This document shows positions 16,988-25,245 of a stretch of 64,000 bases of DNA, one piece after another. The position numbers were made by a program, and so were the translations under genes. The DNA is from Glutamicibacter sp002979865. Its GTDB lineage: Bacteria; Actinomycetota; Actinomycetes; Actinomycetales; Micrococcaceae. Position 1 is the stretch's first letter. Each line of letters begins with the position of its first letter. The stretch is from contig NZ_CP188297.1 of assembly GCF_050030965.1 (NCBI RefSeq), positions 124,001 through 188,000 on the forward strand, given 5' to 3'. The notes below the pieces were generated by a model that saw only the letters and a program-made list of their open reading frames with translations, had not been told where the DNA came from and did not search any database.

Positions 16988-17977
16988 CTAAAACAGGGCC
17001 AGCAATTTCCTGGCTCGTTCGTGCCACATGCCGGCAGCTAGCGCGAGATGTCCTACGGCGAAGCTCATGCCGCCAGCCAGCCACGGCCAGGCCAGGACCG
17101 CCCCGTAGGTTCCTGGCAGCGCAGCGACGAATCCAGCGGCCATCACCAGCAGGCCGGCTGCGACCAGCGCAATATGAGCCAGCTTCCAGCGGAAGGGCAA
17201 CAGCATCGCCAGCACGGCCAGCAGCGCGGCCGGAGCCAGGATCAGCCATGGCGCAGCGCTGAAGCTGGCCAGGCCTTGGTAGCTGGCATACCCCAGGACC
17301 AGGATCAGCAGCACCGCCGCGCACACCAGCCAGCCGGGCCCGGGGCTTGCCATGGAACCGCGCATCATCAGCAGCGGGGTGAAAACCTGTGCCCAGAGCA
17401 GCACGGTCACCGGAATGAAAAAGAGCGAGAGCTGTCCGCCACCCGCCGCGCAGATAACGGTCATGATCACAGCCCCGACGATGTGGATGGTGGTGCCGGC
17501 ACTATTGGGCAGCCACAAGGGAACCAGGCTGAGGATGACCGGAATGAACGCCAGCCAAATCAGCTGGGATCCGATCAGCAATTCGAGTTGCCCCAGCAGC
17601 CCGCCAACTCCCCCGGCAACAAAGCCGAAGCTCTGTTCGTTGGCCAAGGCGGCTTGCGGCGGGGCGAAAAGCACCACCATCAGGGTCAGCAGTGCGAGAG
17701 CGAAAATTGGCCACGCCAGAATACGCGTCAAGAAGTACTTGCCGCTGCCCACTTCCAGGGCTTCGGGCTCATGGCGTTCGAATTTGAGCGCGCGCGAGGC
17801 AGGCTCGCCGAGCAAGCGGATCAAATCGCTCTTGCGGCGTCCGCCGCCAGGCAGGCGGAGAATCTCCTGCTTGGTGGTTTCAATGACTTCGTTGCGTTCT
17901 TGCAAAGTCAAGAAATCCAGCGCACGGCGAAGTTGCTCCAGGTAGTTGCGGGCGGCGCGCGGCAAGTAGGGCTTCAT
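16988..17977 (-). CDS. Polytopic membrane protein with N-terminal HAAS-like domain
   Basis: From ATG 17977 (after AAAAGG) the product is 329 residues. The first ~75 residues are soluble and helical ('YLEQLRRALDFLTLQERNEVI', 'LLGEPASRALKFE'), like the HAAS/DUF1700 family that couples to PadR or signalling partners. About eight hydrophobic segments follow. No PadR gene is adjacent; the upstream gene on this strand is malG, separated by a terminator. Function is unknown. The resemblance to the 884-1879 protein is in architecture rather than obvious sequence identity. Confidence 0.6.
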   Translation of the reverse strand: MKPYLPRAARNYLEQLRRALDFLTLQERNEVIETTKQEILRLPGGGRRKSDLIRLLGEPASRALKFERHEPEALEVGSGKYFLTRILAWPIFALALLTLMVVLFAPPQAALANEQSFGFVAGGVGGLLGQLELLIGSQLIWLAFIPVILSLVPLWLPNSAGTTIHIVGAVIMTVICAAGGGQLSLFFIPVTVLLWAQVFTPLLMMRGSMASPGPGWLVCAAVLLILVLGYASYQGLASFSAAPWLILAPAALLAVLAMLLPFRWKLAHIALVAAGLLVMAAGFVAALPGTYGAVLAWPWLAGGMSFAVGHLALAAGMWHERARKLLALF

Positions 17978-18023
17978 GCCTTTTACTCTACGTGCTCCGG
18001 CCCATGGGCTGACGCAGGCAAAA

Positions 18024-18050
18024 TGGGGCAACGCCAGTGGCGTTGCCCCA
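18024..18050 (-). terminator. Terminator of the malE-malF-malG operon
   Basis: TGGGGCAACGCC and GGCGTTGCCCCA form a perfect 12-bp stem with a 3-base loop. On the minus strand it is followed by TTTTGC, 29 bases after the malG stop codon. Confidence 0.85.
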
Positions 18051-18078
18051 TCTGCCCGAAGTGGTCAGTTGCTGCGGG

Positions 18079-18993
18079 CTACTTGCCTGCGCCGGCGGTC
18101 AGGCCGCCGACAATGTACTTCTGCAAGAACAGGAACAATGCCATCACCGGGATCGCTGCCAGTACCGCACCGGCAGCGAAGACCGACCAGTTGGAGGTGA
18201 ATTCCTCCGAGACGTAGGAGTACAGTCCCACAGCCAGCGTCTGGTTCTCCGGGGAGACCAGGATGACCGAGGCGATCACGAAGTCCGAGGTGCTGGAAAT
18301 GAAGGACAGCAGGCCCACGACGGCCAAGATCGGTGCCACCAGGCGCAGGATCATGGTGAAGAAGATGCGGGCATGGCCAGCACCATCGATCTTCGCCGCT
18401 TCATCGATTTCCACCGGAATGGTGTTGAAGAAGCCGTACATCAGATAGGTGTTCACACCCAGTGCCCCGCCCAGGTACACCATGATCAATGCGATCTGGT
18501 TATCGATGCCCAAGACCGGGAAGACATCTCCCAGCGAGGTGAGCAGGATGAAGATCGCCACTACGGCCAGCAGCTGCGGGAAGATCTGCACAATCAGCAA
18601 GCTGACCAGGCCCACGCGGCGGCCGGTGAAGCGCATCCGCGAGAAGCTGTAGGCAGCCAAGGCGCCGAGGAACACCGAAGCGGCCGCCGTGGTCAGGCCG
18701 ATCACCAAGGTGTTGATGAACCAGGCGCCGAAGGGACGCTGCTGATTCTGGAACAGCTCCACATAGCTGTTGAAGCCGATGGTGGTGAACAATCCATTGG
18801 AAGACAGCAGGGTTCCATTGGGGTTCAGCGAGGCCGAGAGCACGTAGAGCAGCGGGAAGGCCGCATAGATGCACAGGGCCACGCCGATCAGGTGGCGCCA
18901 GCCGGTGGAGGCGAACCATTTGCCCAGGCCCTGGCGCCCCGCGCGTCCCTTGGGTGCGCCTGCTACCGGCCTGCCGGTGATTTCGGTGCTCAT
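18079..18993 (-). CDS. malG: Maltose/alpha-glucoside ABC transporter permease, MalG-type
   Basis: The 304 residues have six predicted membrane helices and the permease EAA loop 'EIDEAAKIDGAGHARIFF', which docks on the ATPase. The N-terminal region 'HLIGVALCIYAAFPLLYVLSASLNP' matches MalG-type permeases. Its ATG overlaps the malF stop by one base (TAATG), indicating coupled translation. It forms the translocation pore with MalF. There is no ATPase gene in the operon, so the complex probably uses a shared MsiK-type ATPase encoded elsewhere, as known in other Actinobacteria. Confidence 0.85.
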   Translation of the reverse strand: MSTEITGRPVAGAPKGRAGRQGLGKWFASTGWRHLIGVALCIYAAFPLLYVLSASLNPNGTLLSSNGLFTTIGFNSYVELFQNQQRPFGAWFINTLVIGLTTAAASVFLGALAAYSFSRMRFTGRRVGLVSLLIVQIFPQLLAVVAIFILLTSLGDVFPVLGIDNQIALIMVYLGGALGVNTYLMYGFFNTIPVEIDEAAKIDGAGHARIFFTMILRLVAPILAVVGLLSFISSTSDFVIASVILVSPENQTLAVGLYSYVSEEFTSNWSVFAAGAVLAAIPVMALFLFLQKYIVGGLTAGAGK

Positions 18994-20588
18994 TAGTTCA
19001 GCTCCTCCAGTGCCTTGGTCTGCTTGAAACTGATAATCGAGATGATCGCGACGATCACGAAAATGATGATGGAGAAGGCGCTGGCCAGCCCATAGTCGCG
19101 CTGGGAGCCAACGAAGGCCACCTTGTAGACCATGGAGATCAGGATGTCGGTGGATCCCACGTTCAGTCCTGCATCCTGCATGCGCGGCCCGCCTTCGGTG
19201 AGCATGTAGATCACGTTGAAGTTGTTGAAGTTGAAGGCGAAGGAGCTGATCAGCAGCGGAGCCACCGAGACCAGCAGCAGCGGCAGCTTGATCAACCGGA
19301 AGATCTGGAACGGCTTCGCCCCGTCGATGGTGGCCGCTTCGGAGAGTTCATTCGGAATGGACTGCAGCGCCCCGGTGCAGACCAGGAACATGTACGGGAA
19401 TCCGAGCCACAGATTCACCCAGAGCACGGAGAACTTCGCCAGCCACGGGTCGGTCAGCCAAGGGATCTGCGCTCCGCCCAGGAGCACCTGGTTGACGAAC
19501 CCGAAGTCGCGGTTGAGCATGCCGGCCCAGACCAGCCCGCCCAGGAACGCAGGGAATGCGTAAGGCAGGATCGAGATGACGCGGTAGACCTTCCGCCCCT
19601 TCATGCGCATGTCGTTGAAGACAATCGCCAGGAACAGCCCGAGGAAGAAGGTGGTCGCCACCGACAGGAAGGCGAAGGCGAAGGTCCACACGGTGACAGA
19701 GAACAGGGCGTTGCGGATCGAGGAATCGGTGACCGCACGGGTGAAGTTCTCGAAGCCCACGTTGATGGACCAGCCGGGCATCAGCTGCGAGCCGTCTTGC
19801 GCGGTATACGCGCCCACGCCGGTGTCCCGGTACACCACGCCGGTCTGCTGATCGGTCATGGTGTCCGCGGCTTCATCATGCTTGATGGAGGAAGTGTACT
19901 GGTAGGCGGTGCGGCCATCGCTGGTGCGCACGGTGCCATCTGCCGGGTTCTCGGTGAATGGAACGGCCAGCGAGGTGACCTCCTGCTGGCGGCCCAGCAA
20001 ATCGGCGAAAGCCAGTTCGGAGTAGTCCCCCAGGCCAGCGGGGTCTACCGGGACGAAAGGATCATCCGCATCGCCGAGCAGCTGCTGGCCATCGCGCTCA
20101 ATGAGCATCGCCAGCCCGTCTTGCCCCTCGAGGATGGACACCGGGTAGCCGGCTGATCCCTCGACGCGGTTCTGGTTGGATTGCAGCAGCGCGCTGATCG
20201 CGTCATCCTTATCCGAGTTGTGCCCCGAACCGTAGTTGGTGAAGGCGATATACCCGGTGTAGCCGATCACGAAGACCTGGAAAATCAGCAGGAAGATGGT
20301 GCCCGGCAGCAGGTACTTTGCCGGCAGCCATCCGCGCTTGAAGTAGACCACGTTGATCAGCACGGTAATGGCCGCGATCACCGCGGCGATCGCCCAGGCT
20401 TCGCGCCCCAGTGCGGTGAAGACCGCGAAGAGCGCGGTCGCATCGACGATCGCCACCAGGATGATCTTGGCGAGCATGGCGCCAGTGGAGGTACTGGTGG
20501 CGTTGGCGAAGCGCCTGGCTGCCGGTGACAGCTTGGGCTTCGTCTCCTCGGTGCCGGGTTGCGGCCCTTGGCGGGCGGTCTTTGTCAT
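18993..20588 (-). CDS. malF: Maltose/alpha-glucoside ABC transporter permease, MalF-type
   Basis: The start is taken at ATG 20588 with AGGGA ten bases upstream (TTG 20612 is an alternative), giving 531 residues. After three N-terminal helices there is an extracellular insertion of about 150 residues (roughly 105-255), comparable to the large P2 loop of MalF that contacts the binding protein. Further helices follow, and the EAA loop 'ELSEAATIDGAKPFQIF'. It follows malE after a 116-base gap with a strong stem-loop and precedes malG with overlapping codons. Substrate is inferred from the neighbouring alpha-glucosidase. Confidence 0.85.
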   Translation of the reverse strand: MTKTARQGPQPGTEETKPKLSPAARRFANATSTSTGAMLAKIILVAIVDATALFAVFTALGREAWAIAAVIAAITVLINVVYFKRGWLPAKYLLPGTIFLLIFQVFVIGYTGYIAFTNYGSGHNSDKDDAISALLQSNQNRVEGSAGYPVSILEGQDGLAMLIERDGQQLLGDADDPFVPVDPAGLGDYSELAFADLLGRQQEVTSLAVPFTENPADGTVRTSDGRTAYQYTSSIKHDEAADTMTDQQTGVVYRDTGVGAYTAQDGSQLMPGWSINVGFENFTRAVTDSSIRNALFSVTVWTFAFAFLSVATTFFLGLFLAIVFNDMRMKGRKVYRVISILPYAFPAFLGGLVWAGMLNRDFGFVNQVLLGGAQIPWLTDPWLAKFSVLWVNLWLGFPYMFLVCTGALQSIPNELSEAATIDGAKPFQIFRLIKLPLLLVSVAPLLISSFAFNFNNFNVIYMLTEGGPRMQDAGLNVGSTDILISMVYKVAFVGSQRDYGLASAFSIIIFVIVAIISIISFKQTKALEELN

Positions 20589-20637
20589 CTTCCAGATGTC
20601 CCTGTCGATCAAGTGCAGTTAGCGCTGGTGAATTGCA

Positions 20638-20677
20638 GGCGCTGGGGCCCGGAGGAGTTCCTCCCGGCCCCAGCGCC
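20638..20677 (-). other. Intercistronic stem-loop between malE and malF
   Basis: A 17-bp stem with one mismatch (20638-20654 pairs with 20661-20677) and a 6-base loop sits between the two genes. There is no T-run. Such hairpins stabilise the upstream mRNA or partly terminate, so that binding protein is made in excess over permeases. Confidence 0.65.
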
Positions 20678-20704
20678 CATCGTTGTGCCTGGTGGCAGGC
20701 GTTC

Positions 20705-21973
20705 CTACTTCGAGATGGCCTTTTCGATGTCCGAGGTCATCTGCTTCCAGCGCTTGGCCGGATCAGCCTTGCCGGTGATGATCTCGGCCTCGGCTACGCC
20801 CCAGAACTCCCATACGGCAGCCATTTCCGGGATGTTCGGCATCGGCACGCCGTTGGCGCCGACCTCGCCGAAGGCAGCGATGGTTTCATCGGCCTTGGCC
20901 GCTTCGAATGCCGCCTTGTTTGCCGGCGGGCGGTTGCCTACCTCGTACAGTTCGGTCTGGACTTCTTCGGTGCCGATGTAGTTGGTCAGGAATTCGGTAG
21001 CGGCCAGCAGGTTCTCGGTCTTCGCGGAAACGAAGAAACCCTGCACGGCGACGAATGGCTGGGCCTGCTCGCCACCGGCCGATGGAATCGGGTCGATTTC
21101 CAGGTTGATTTCAGCTTCTTCTACTGCTTCCACGTTCCATGGACCGGTCAGGAAGAATGGCGAGTCGCCGGAGACGAACTTCTCCTTGGCAATGTCCCCG
21201 TCGAGGCTGGTCTTCAGGTTGCCTTCTTCGCCCTCTTCAGCCAGCCACTTGGCGAATTCGATGCCGCCCTCGTTGCCGATCTGCAGATCTGCCGGGTCAT
21301 AAGCGCCCGTATCATCGGTGCCGAACACCGGTGCGCCGAAGGAGGTCTGGAACGGGTAGGCGTGGAATGGATCGCCGACATCAGAGACCTGGACCAGGAA
21401 CGGGAATTCGGTGCCGGCCTTCTCGCCGGCGGCAATCATGTCATCGAAGCTCTTTGGAGCTTCCTTGACCAGATCCGCATTGCGCAGCAGGGCCAGGTTC
21501 TCGGTGGCGTAGGGAACGCCGTAGGTGTTGCCCTCGTAGCTCATGGCGCTGACTGCGACGTCCTGGAACTCGCCGGCCTTGTCGCCCAGCTCAACTGGCT
21601 GGACTACGCCGTTGTTGACCAGGTTGCCCAACCAGTCGTGGGCGCCGATGGTGATATCCGGGCCCTTGCCGGTTGGAACCTGGCGCAGGAAGTCTTCCTG
21701 GATCTTGGAGAAGTCCTTGATCACGAGGTCCACCTTGACCCCGGACTGCTTCTCGAAGTCAGCTGCTGCATCCTTGAGCACTGGCTCGCGGTTGGCGTCG
21801 ACCCAGACGGTCAGCTTGCCGCCGGAGGCAGCTGCCGGCGAGGATTGCGCCGCTGCGGGGCTGGAGGAAACTGCTGGCGTGTTGGAGCCAGACCCGCCGC
21901 AGGCGGTGAGCGAGAGTGCGGCAATGGCCGTCAGTGCTCCGCCGAGAAGCCAAGGGTGCTTATTCACCTTCAT
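20705..21973 (-). CDS. malE: Maltose/alpha-glucoside-binding lipoprotein, MalE-type
   Basis: Translation is placed at ATG 21973, after AAAGGA, because a lipoprotein signal follows immediately: MKVNK, a hydrophobic stretch and lipobox LTAC at about residue 25. A Ser/Ala/Pro-rich linker leads to a cluster 1 solute-binding fold, with 'LTVWVDANREPVLKDAAADF' and 'FFLTGPWNVEAVEEA' typical of maltose-binding proteins. The 422-residue length is normal. It is anchored to the outer face of the membrane and delivers oligosaccharide to MalF-MalG. Expression is probably controlled by the LacI-type site at 22076-22089. Confidence 0.9.
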   Translation of the reverse strand: MKVNKHPWLLGGALTAIAALSLTACGGSGSNTPAVSSSPAAAQSSPAAASGGKLTVWVDANREPVLKDAAADFEKQSGVKVDLVIKDFSKIQEDFLRQVPTGKGPDITIGAHDWLGNLVNNGVVQPVELGDKAGEFQDVAVSAMSYEGNTYGVPYATENLALLRNADLVKEAPKSFDDMIAAGEKAGTEFPFLVQVSDVGDPFHAYPFQTSFGAPVFGTDDTGAYDPADLQIGNEGGIEFAKWLAEEGEEGNLKTSLDGDIAKEKFVSGDSPFFLTGPWNVEAVEEAEINLEIDPIPSAGGEQAQPFVAVQGFFVSAKTENLLAATEFLTNYIGTEEVQTELYEVGNRPPANKAAFEAAKADETIAAFGEVGANGVPMPNIPEMAAVWEFWGVAEAEIITGKADPAKRWKQMTSDIEKAISK

Positions 21974-22075
21974 GGGATGTCCTTTCGTGACAACTGTGTC
22001 ATCAGGGACCGGGTCGGCCACGATTTCCGCTGGGCCTGCCGGTCGGGTCTTTAGTGGTGCGAGTAACACATTGAT

Positions 22076-22089
22076 TGTAAGCGTTTACA
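22076..22089. promoter_or_regulatory. LacI-type operator upstream of malE
   Basis: TGTAAGCGTTTACA is a near-palindrome of the LacI/MalR class (central CG flanked by AAG/TTT). It lies about 100 bases before the malE start in the divergent promoter region. Confidence 0.8.
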
Positions 22090-22194
22090 GCGTGGCACAG
22101 ATCATGAAAATTGACAACAATGCCGATAAAATCAGTTTTATCGGCCGAGGCGCGAATTCTGACCTCACCATGGAACGAAGGCTTTAAAGCATAA

Positions 22195-22210
22195 TTGCAA
22201 GCGTTTACAA
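22195..22210. promoter_or_regulatory. LacI-type operator upstream of the alpha-glucosidase gene
   Basis: TTGCAAGCGTTTACAA is a second copy of the motif, 120 bases from the first and 30 bases before the glucosidase ATG. Paired sites suggest co-repression of both divergent transcripts by the LacI protein at 24041-25048. Confidence 0.8.
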
Positions 22211-22239
22211 ACTCTGGTGAATCATTTATCGTTACCGTC

Positions 22240-23928
22240 ATGACTTCAATTCGTTCAGCAGCTGATTCCCTTGTGCAATCCGAAGACTCGCAGTGGTGGC
22301 GCTCCTCGGTGATCTACCAGATCTACCCGCGCTCCTTCGCCGATTCCAATGGCGATGGGATGGGCGATCTGCGCGGCATTACCCAACGCCTGGAAAGCAT
22401 CGCTCAGCTTTCGGTCGACGCGATTTGGCTGTCGCCATTCTTCACTTCCCCGCAGAAGGACGCCGGATACGACGTATCGGACTACTGCGATGTGGATCCG
22501 CTGTTTGGAACCCTGGAGGACTACGACGCGATGGTCGCCAAGGCCCACGCATTGGGCCTGCGCGTCATCATCGACCTGGTTCCGAACCACTGCTCGGACC
22601 AGCACCCGTGGTTCCAGGAAGCGCTCAAGGCGGCGCCCGGCTCCCCCGAACGCGACCGCTTCATCTTCAAGGACACCCCGGCAACCGGGCGCCCGAATAA
22701 TTGGGATTCGGTCTTCGGCGGCCCGATGTGGACCGAAACCAGGAATCCTGATGGCAGCGCCGGCCAGTCCTACCTGCATATCTTCGACTCCTCGCAGCCG
22801 GACTTCAACTGGCACAACGAGGAAGTGCGCGCGATGTTCCGCGACGTCCTGCGCTTCTGGCTGGACCGGGGCACCGACGGCTTCCGCGTTGACGTGGCCC
22901 ACGGGCTGATCAAGGCCGAGGGCTTGCCGGACTTCACCCCGGACCCATCCGGTGCCTCCATGGGCGGCACCGACGAACTGGCTCCGTGGTGGGGCCAGGA
23001 TGGCGTGCATGAGATCTACCGCGACTGGCGCAAGGTCATGGACGAGTACGACGGCGAGCGCGTGCTGTGCGCCGAGGCTTGGGTCAATCCCCTGTCGCTG
23101 ATGGCCAAGTGGGTGCGCGAGGACGAGATGCACCAGGCTTTCAACTTCCCTTATCTCTCTTGCGACTTCGATGCCCAGCAGATCCGCGAAACCATCGACC
23201 AGTCTCTGGAGGAGTTCGGCAAGGTCGGCGCCCCGAGCACCTGGGTGCTCTCCAACCATGACGTGGTGCGCCATGCGACCCGCTTGGCGCTGACCGATGA
23301 GAACCCGCAGGGCGAGGGCATCGGCCTGAACACCCCAAACCTGCCGGAGGCTGCCGTGGGATTGCGTCGCGCTCGTGCTTCCAGCGCGTTGATGCTGGCC
23401 CTGCCAGGTGGCGCCTACATCTACCAGGGCGAAGAGCTGGGCCTGCCAGAAGCCGTTGAACTGCCAGATGAGGCGCGCCAGGATCCTACCTGGTTGCGCA
23501 CCAATGGCGAGCGCTACGGGCGTGACGGCTGCCGGGTGCCCTTGCCCTGGGAAAGCGGCAAGCCCGCTTTCGGCTTCAGCGCGACCGGTGAAAGCTGGCT
23601 GCCGCAGCCGGCAGGCTGGGACTCCTACGCCCGCGATGCGCAGGTCGATGACCAGTCCTCCACGCTGAACCTGTACCGCCGCCTGTTGCAGCTGCGCCAG
23701 GATCATGCACTGGGCACCGGCACCCTGGATTGGGTCGAAGGCACCGGAGATGATGTTCTGGCTTTCGCCAACGGCACTGTGCTGGTCGTGGCCAACTACG
23801 CTGCAACTGCACAGCCTTTGCCTGCCGGTGCGCAGGGCGCCACCGAACTGGTGCGCAGCCAAAGCGAGATTTCGGCGGAACCGGGAATGATTCCGGGCGA
23901 AACCACGCTCTGGTTCCAGTTGCCGTAG
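22240..23928 (+). CDS. GH13 alpha-glucosidase / oligo-1,6-glucosidase-type enzyme
   Basis: This 562-residue intracellular glycoside hydrolase family 13 enzyme carries all catalytic regions: 'DLVPNH' (region I), 'GFRVDVAHG' with nucleophile D218, acid/base E279 in 'AEAWV', and stabiliser D341 in 'SNHDVV'. It lacks a signal peptide, so it acts on imported sugars and splits terminal alpha-linked glucose from maltose, isomaltose or small dextrins. The residue after the nucleophile is Val, which in yeast isomaltase goes with alpha-1,6 activity, but specificity should not be fixed from this. ATG 22240 has no strong ribosome site. It is divergent from malEFG and followed by its probable repressor gene. 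Confidence 0.9.
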   Translation: MTSIRSAADSLVQSEDSQWWRSSVIYQIYPRSFADSNGDGMGDLRGITQRLESIAQLSVDAIWLSPFFTSPQKDAGYDVSDYCDVDPLFGTLEDYDAMVAKAHALGLRVIIDLVPNHCSDQHPWFQEALKAAPGSPERDRFIFKDTPATGRPNNWDSVFGGPMWTETRNPDGSAGQSYLHIFDSSQPDFNWHNEEVRAMFRDVLRFWLDRGTDGFRVDVAHGLIKAEGLPDFTPDPSGASMGGTDELAPWWGQDGVHEIYRDWRKVMDEYDGERVLCAEAWVNPLSLMAKWVREDEMHQAFNFPYLSCDFDAQQIRETIDQSLEEFGKVGAPSTWVLSNHDVVRHATRLALTDENPQGEGIGLNTPNLPEAAVGLRRARASSALMLALPGGAYIYQGEELGLPEAVELPDEARQDPTWLRTNGERYGRDGCRVPLPWESGKPAFGFSATGESWLPQPAGWDSYARDAQVDDQSSTLNLYRRLLQLRQDHALGTGTLDWVEGTGDDVLAFANGTVLVVANYAATAQPLPAGAQGATELVRSQSEISAEPGMIPGETTLWFQLP

Positions 23929-23977
23929 CCGGCCATCTGCTGACCGGCTGCAGCCGCACCGGGTAATGTTGGGCAGG

Positions 23978-24016
23978 AGCCGTGGCCAGGGGAAGGAATT
24001 TCCCCTAGCCACGGCT
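23978..24016 (+). terminator. Stem-loop between the alpha-glucosidase and lacI-type genes
   Basis: AGCCGTGGCCAGGGGAA pairs with TTTCCCCTAGCCACGGCT around a 4-base loop. It has no T-run, so it could be a partial terminator or a 5'-leader structure lowering repressor expression. Confidence 0.6.
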
Positions 24017-24040
24017 GTGCCTATGAAGGAAGGAAGAGAA

Positions 24041-25048
24041 GTGGCCGGGATCAAAGACGTCGCACAAGCCGCTGGCGTATCCATTGCCACCGTCTCGCGC
24101 GCATTATCTGGCCGGGGTTCTGTCTCCGCGTCCGCGCAGGAGGCTGTGCAGCGCGCCGCCACCGAGCTGGGCTATGTGGTCTCATCTTCCGCGTCCGGGC
24201 TGGCCTCGGGACGCACCCGCAACATCGGCGTGCTCGTTCCGGTGATCAACCACTGGTTCTATGCCTGCGTGCTGGAAGGCATTTCCAGCCGCTTGATGGA
24301 CGAGGGCTATGACACCACCCTCTATCAGCTGACCAAGGACCGCACCCAGCGCGAGAAGATCTTCTCCGATTTCCTGCTGCGCCAGCGCGTGGATGCGGTG
24401 ATCGCGGTCAACGTCGAGTTGGCTGGGGACGAGGTCCAGGCGCTGCTGGCCATGGACAAGCCCCTGGTTGGCGTGGGAGGACCGCTTCCCGGTGTGCCGA
24501 CCCTGCACGTGAATGACGAAGCGATTTCTGCCCTCGCGACCGGGCACCTCATCTCCCTGGGCCATGAACGCATTGGCTTCATCGGCGGCAACGCGGAAAC
24601 CGATGTGGATTTCATGGTGCCCACCCACCGCCGCACCGGCTACGAGCGGGCGCTGGCCGAGGCTGGACTTGAACTGGATGAGTCGCTGTTCGCCAGCGCG
24701 GACTTCTCCATGGCCCAGGGCTACGCGGTGGCCAAGCAGCTGCTGGGCAACCCGGCATCCCGACCGACGGCAGTGTTCGCAGCCAGTGATGAAATGGCCA
24801 TTGGCGCGATCCTGGCCGCCCGCGATCTCGGTTTGCAGCTGCCCCATGACCTGTCGGTCATCGGCGTGGACAATCACGACCTGGCCGAGCTCTTCGGCTT
24901 GACCACCGTCGAGCAGCGTCCGCATGAGCAGGGGCAGCTGGCGGTCGCCATGCTGCTGCGTGCTATCCGTGGCCAGGAACCGGCGCAGGCCCACGAGTTG
25001 GGCCATCGGCTGATCGTGCGTTCCTCCACCACCCGCCCCGCCCAGTAA
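24041..25048 (+). CDS. LacI family repressor of the maltose/alpha-glucoside locus
   Basis: I start at GTG 24041, directly after GGAAGGAAGAGAA, because LacI proteins begin immediately before 'IKDVAQAAGVSIATVSRAL' (the recognition helices). This gives 335 residues. A hinge helix 'SASGLASGRTRNIGVLVPV' and a periplasmic-binding-fold core follow ('FIGGNAETD', 'AVFAASDEMAIGAI', 'VIGVDNHDLAELF'). The position after the glucosidase gene and the two matching operators at 22076-22089 and 22195-22210 support local repression relieved by a maltose-type inducer. Inducer identity is inference. Confidence 0.9.
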   Translation: MAGIKDVAQAAGVSIATVSRALSGRGSVSASAQEAVQRAATELGYVVSSSASGLASGRTRNIGVLVPVINHWFYACVLEGISSRLMDEGYDTTLYQLTKDRTQREKIFSDFLLRQRVDAVIAVNVELAGDEVQALLAMDKPLVGVGGPLPGVPTLHVNDEAISALATGHLISLGHERIGFIGGNAETDVDFMVPTHRRTGYERALAEAGLELDESLFASADFSMAQGYAVAKQLLGNPASRPTAVFAASDEMAIGAILAARDLGLQLPHDLSVIGVDNHDLAELFGLTTVEQRPHEQGQLAVAMLLRAIRGQEPAQAHELGHRLIVRSSTTRPAQ

Positions 25049-25182
25049 CCTGGCCAGGCAGTCGGGTCCCGCATGCCGGCGGCCTAGGCGCAATGGATGG
25101 CGGTGGCCGGACGTCGGCCGTGCAGCAAACTGCCCGCTGCATCAGCCTGCTGATCGCCAAACCACCGGTCGCCAGACGCGCA

Positions 25183-25231
25183 AATGCCCGCGCGGGCCAG
25201 GATCGCTTGATCCCTTGCCTGCGCGGGCATT
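25183..25231. terminator. Bidirectional terminator between lacI-type gene and MHS transporter
   Basis: AATGCCCGCGC and GCGCGGGCATT form the outer stem, and GGATC/GATCC an inner stem. It sits between two convergent genes. Confidence 0.8.
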
Positions 25232-25245
25232 ATGCTGCCGCGAAA

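Noticed and set aside
20525..22054. Long plus-strand frame opposite malE
   Set aside because: It is antisense to a clear binding protein gene with lipobox, operator and operon context.
22255..24162. 635-residue minus-strand frame opposite the alpha-glucosidase
   Set aside because: It is a shadow of a gene with all GH13 catalytic motifs.
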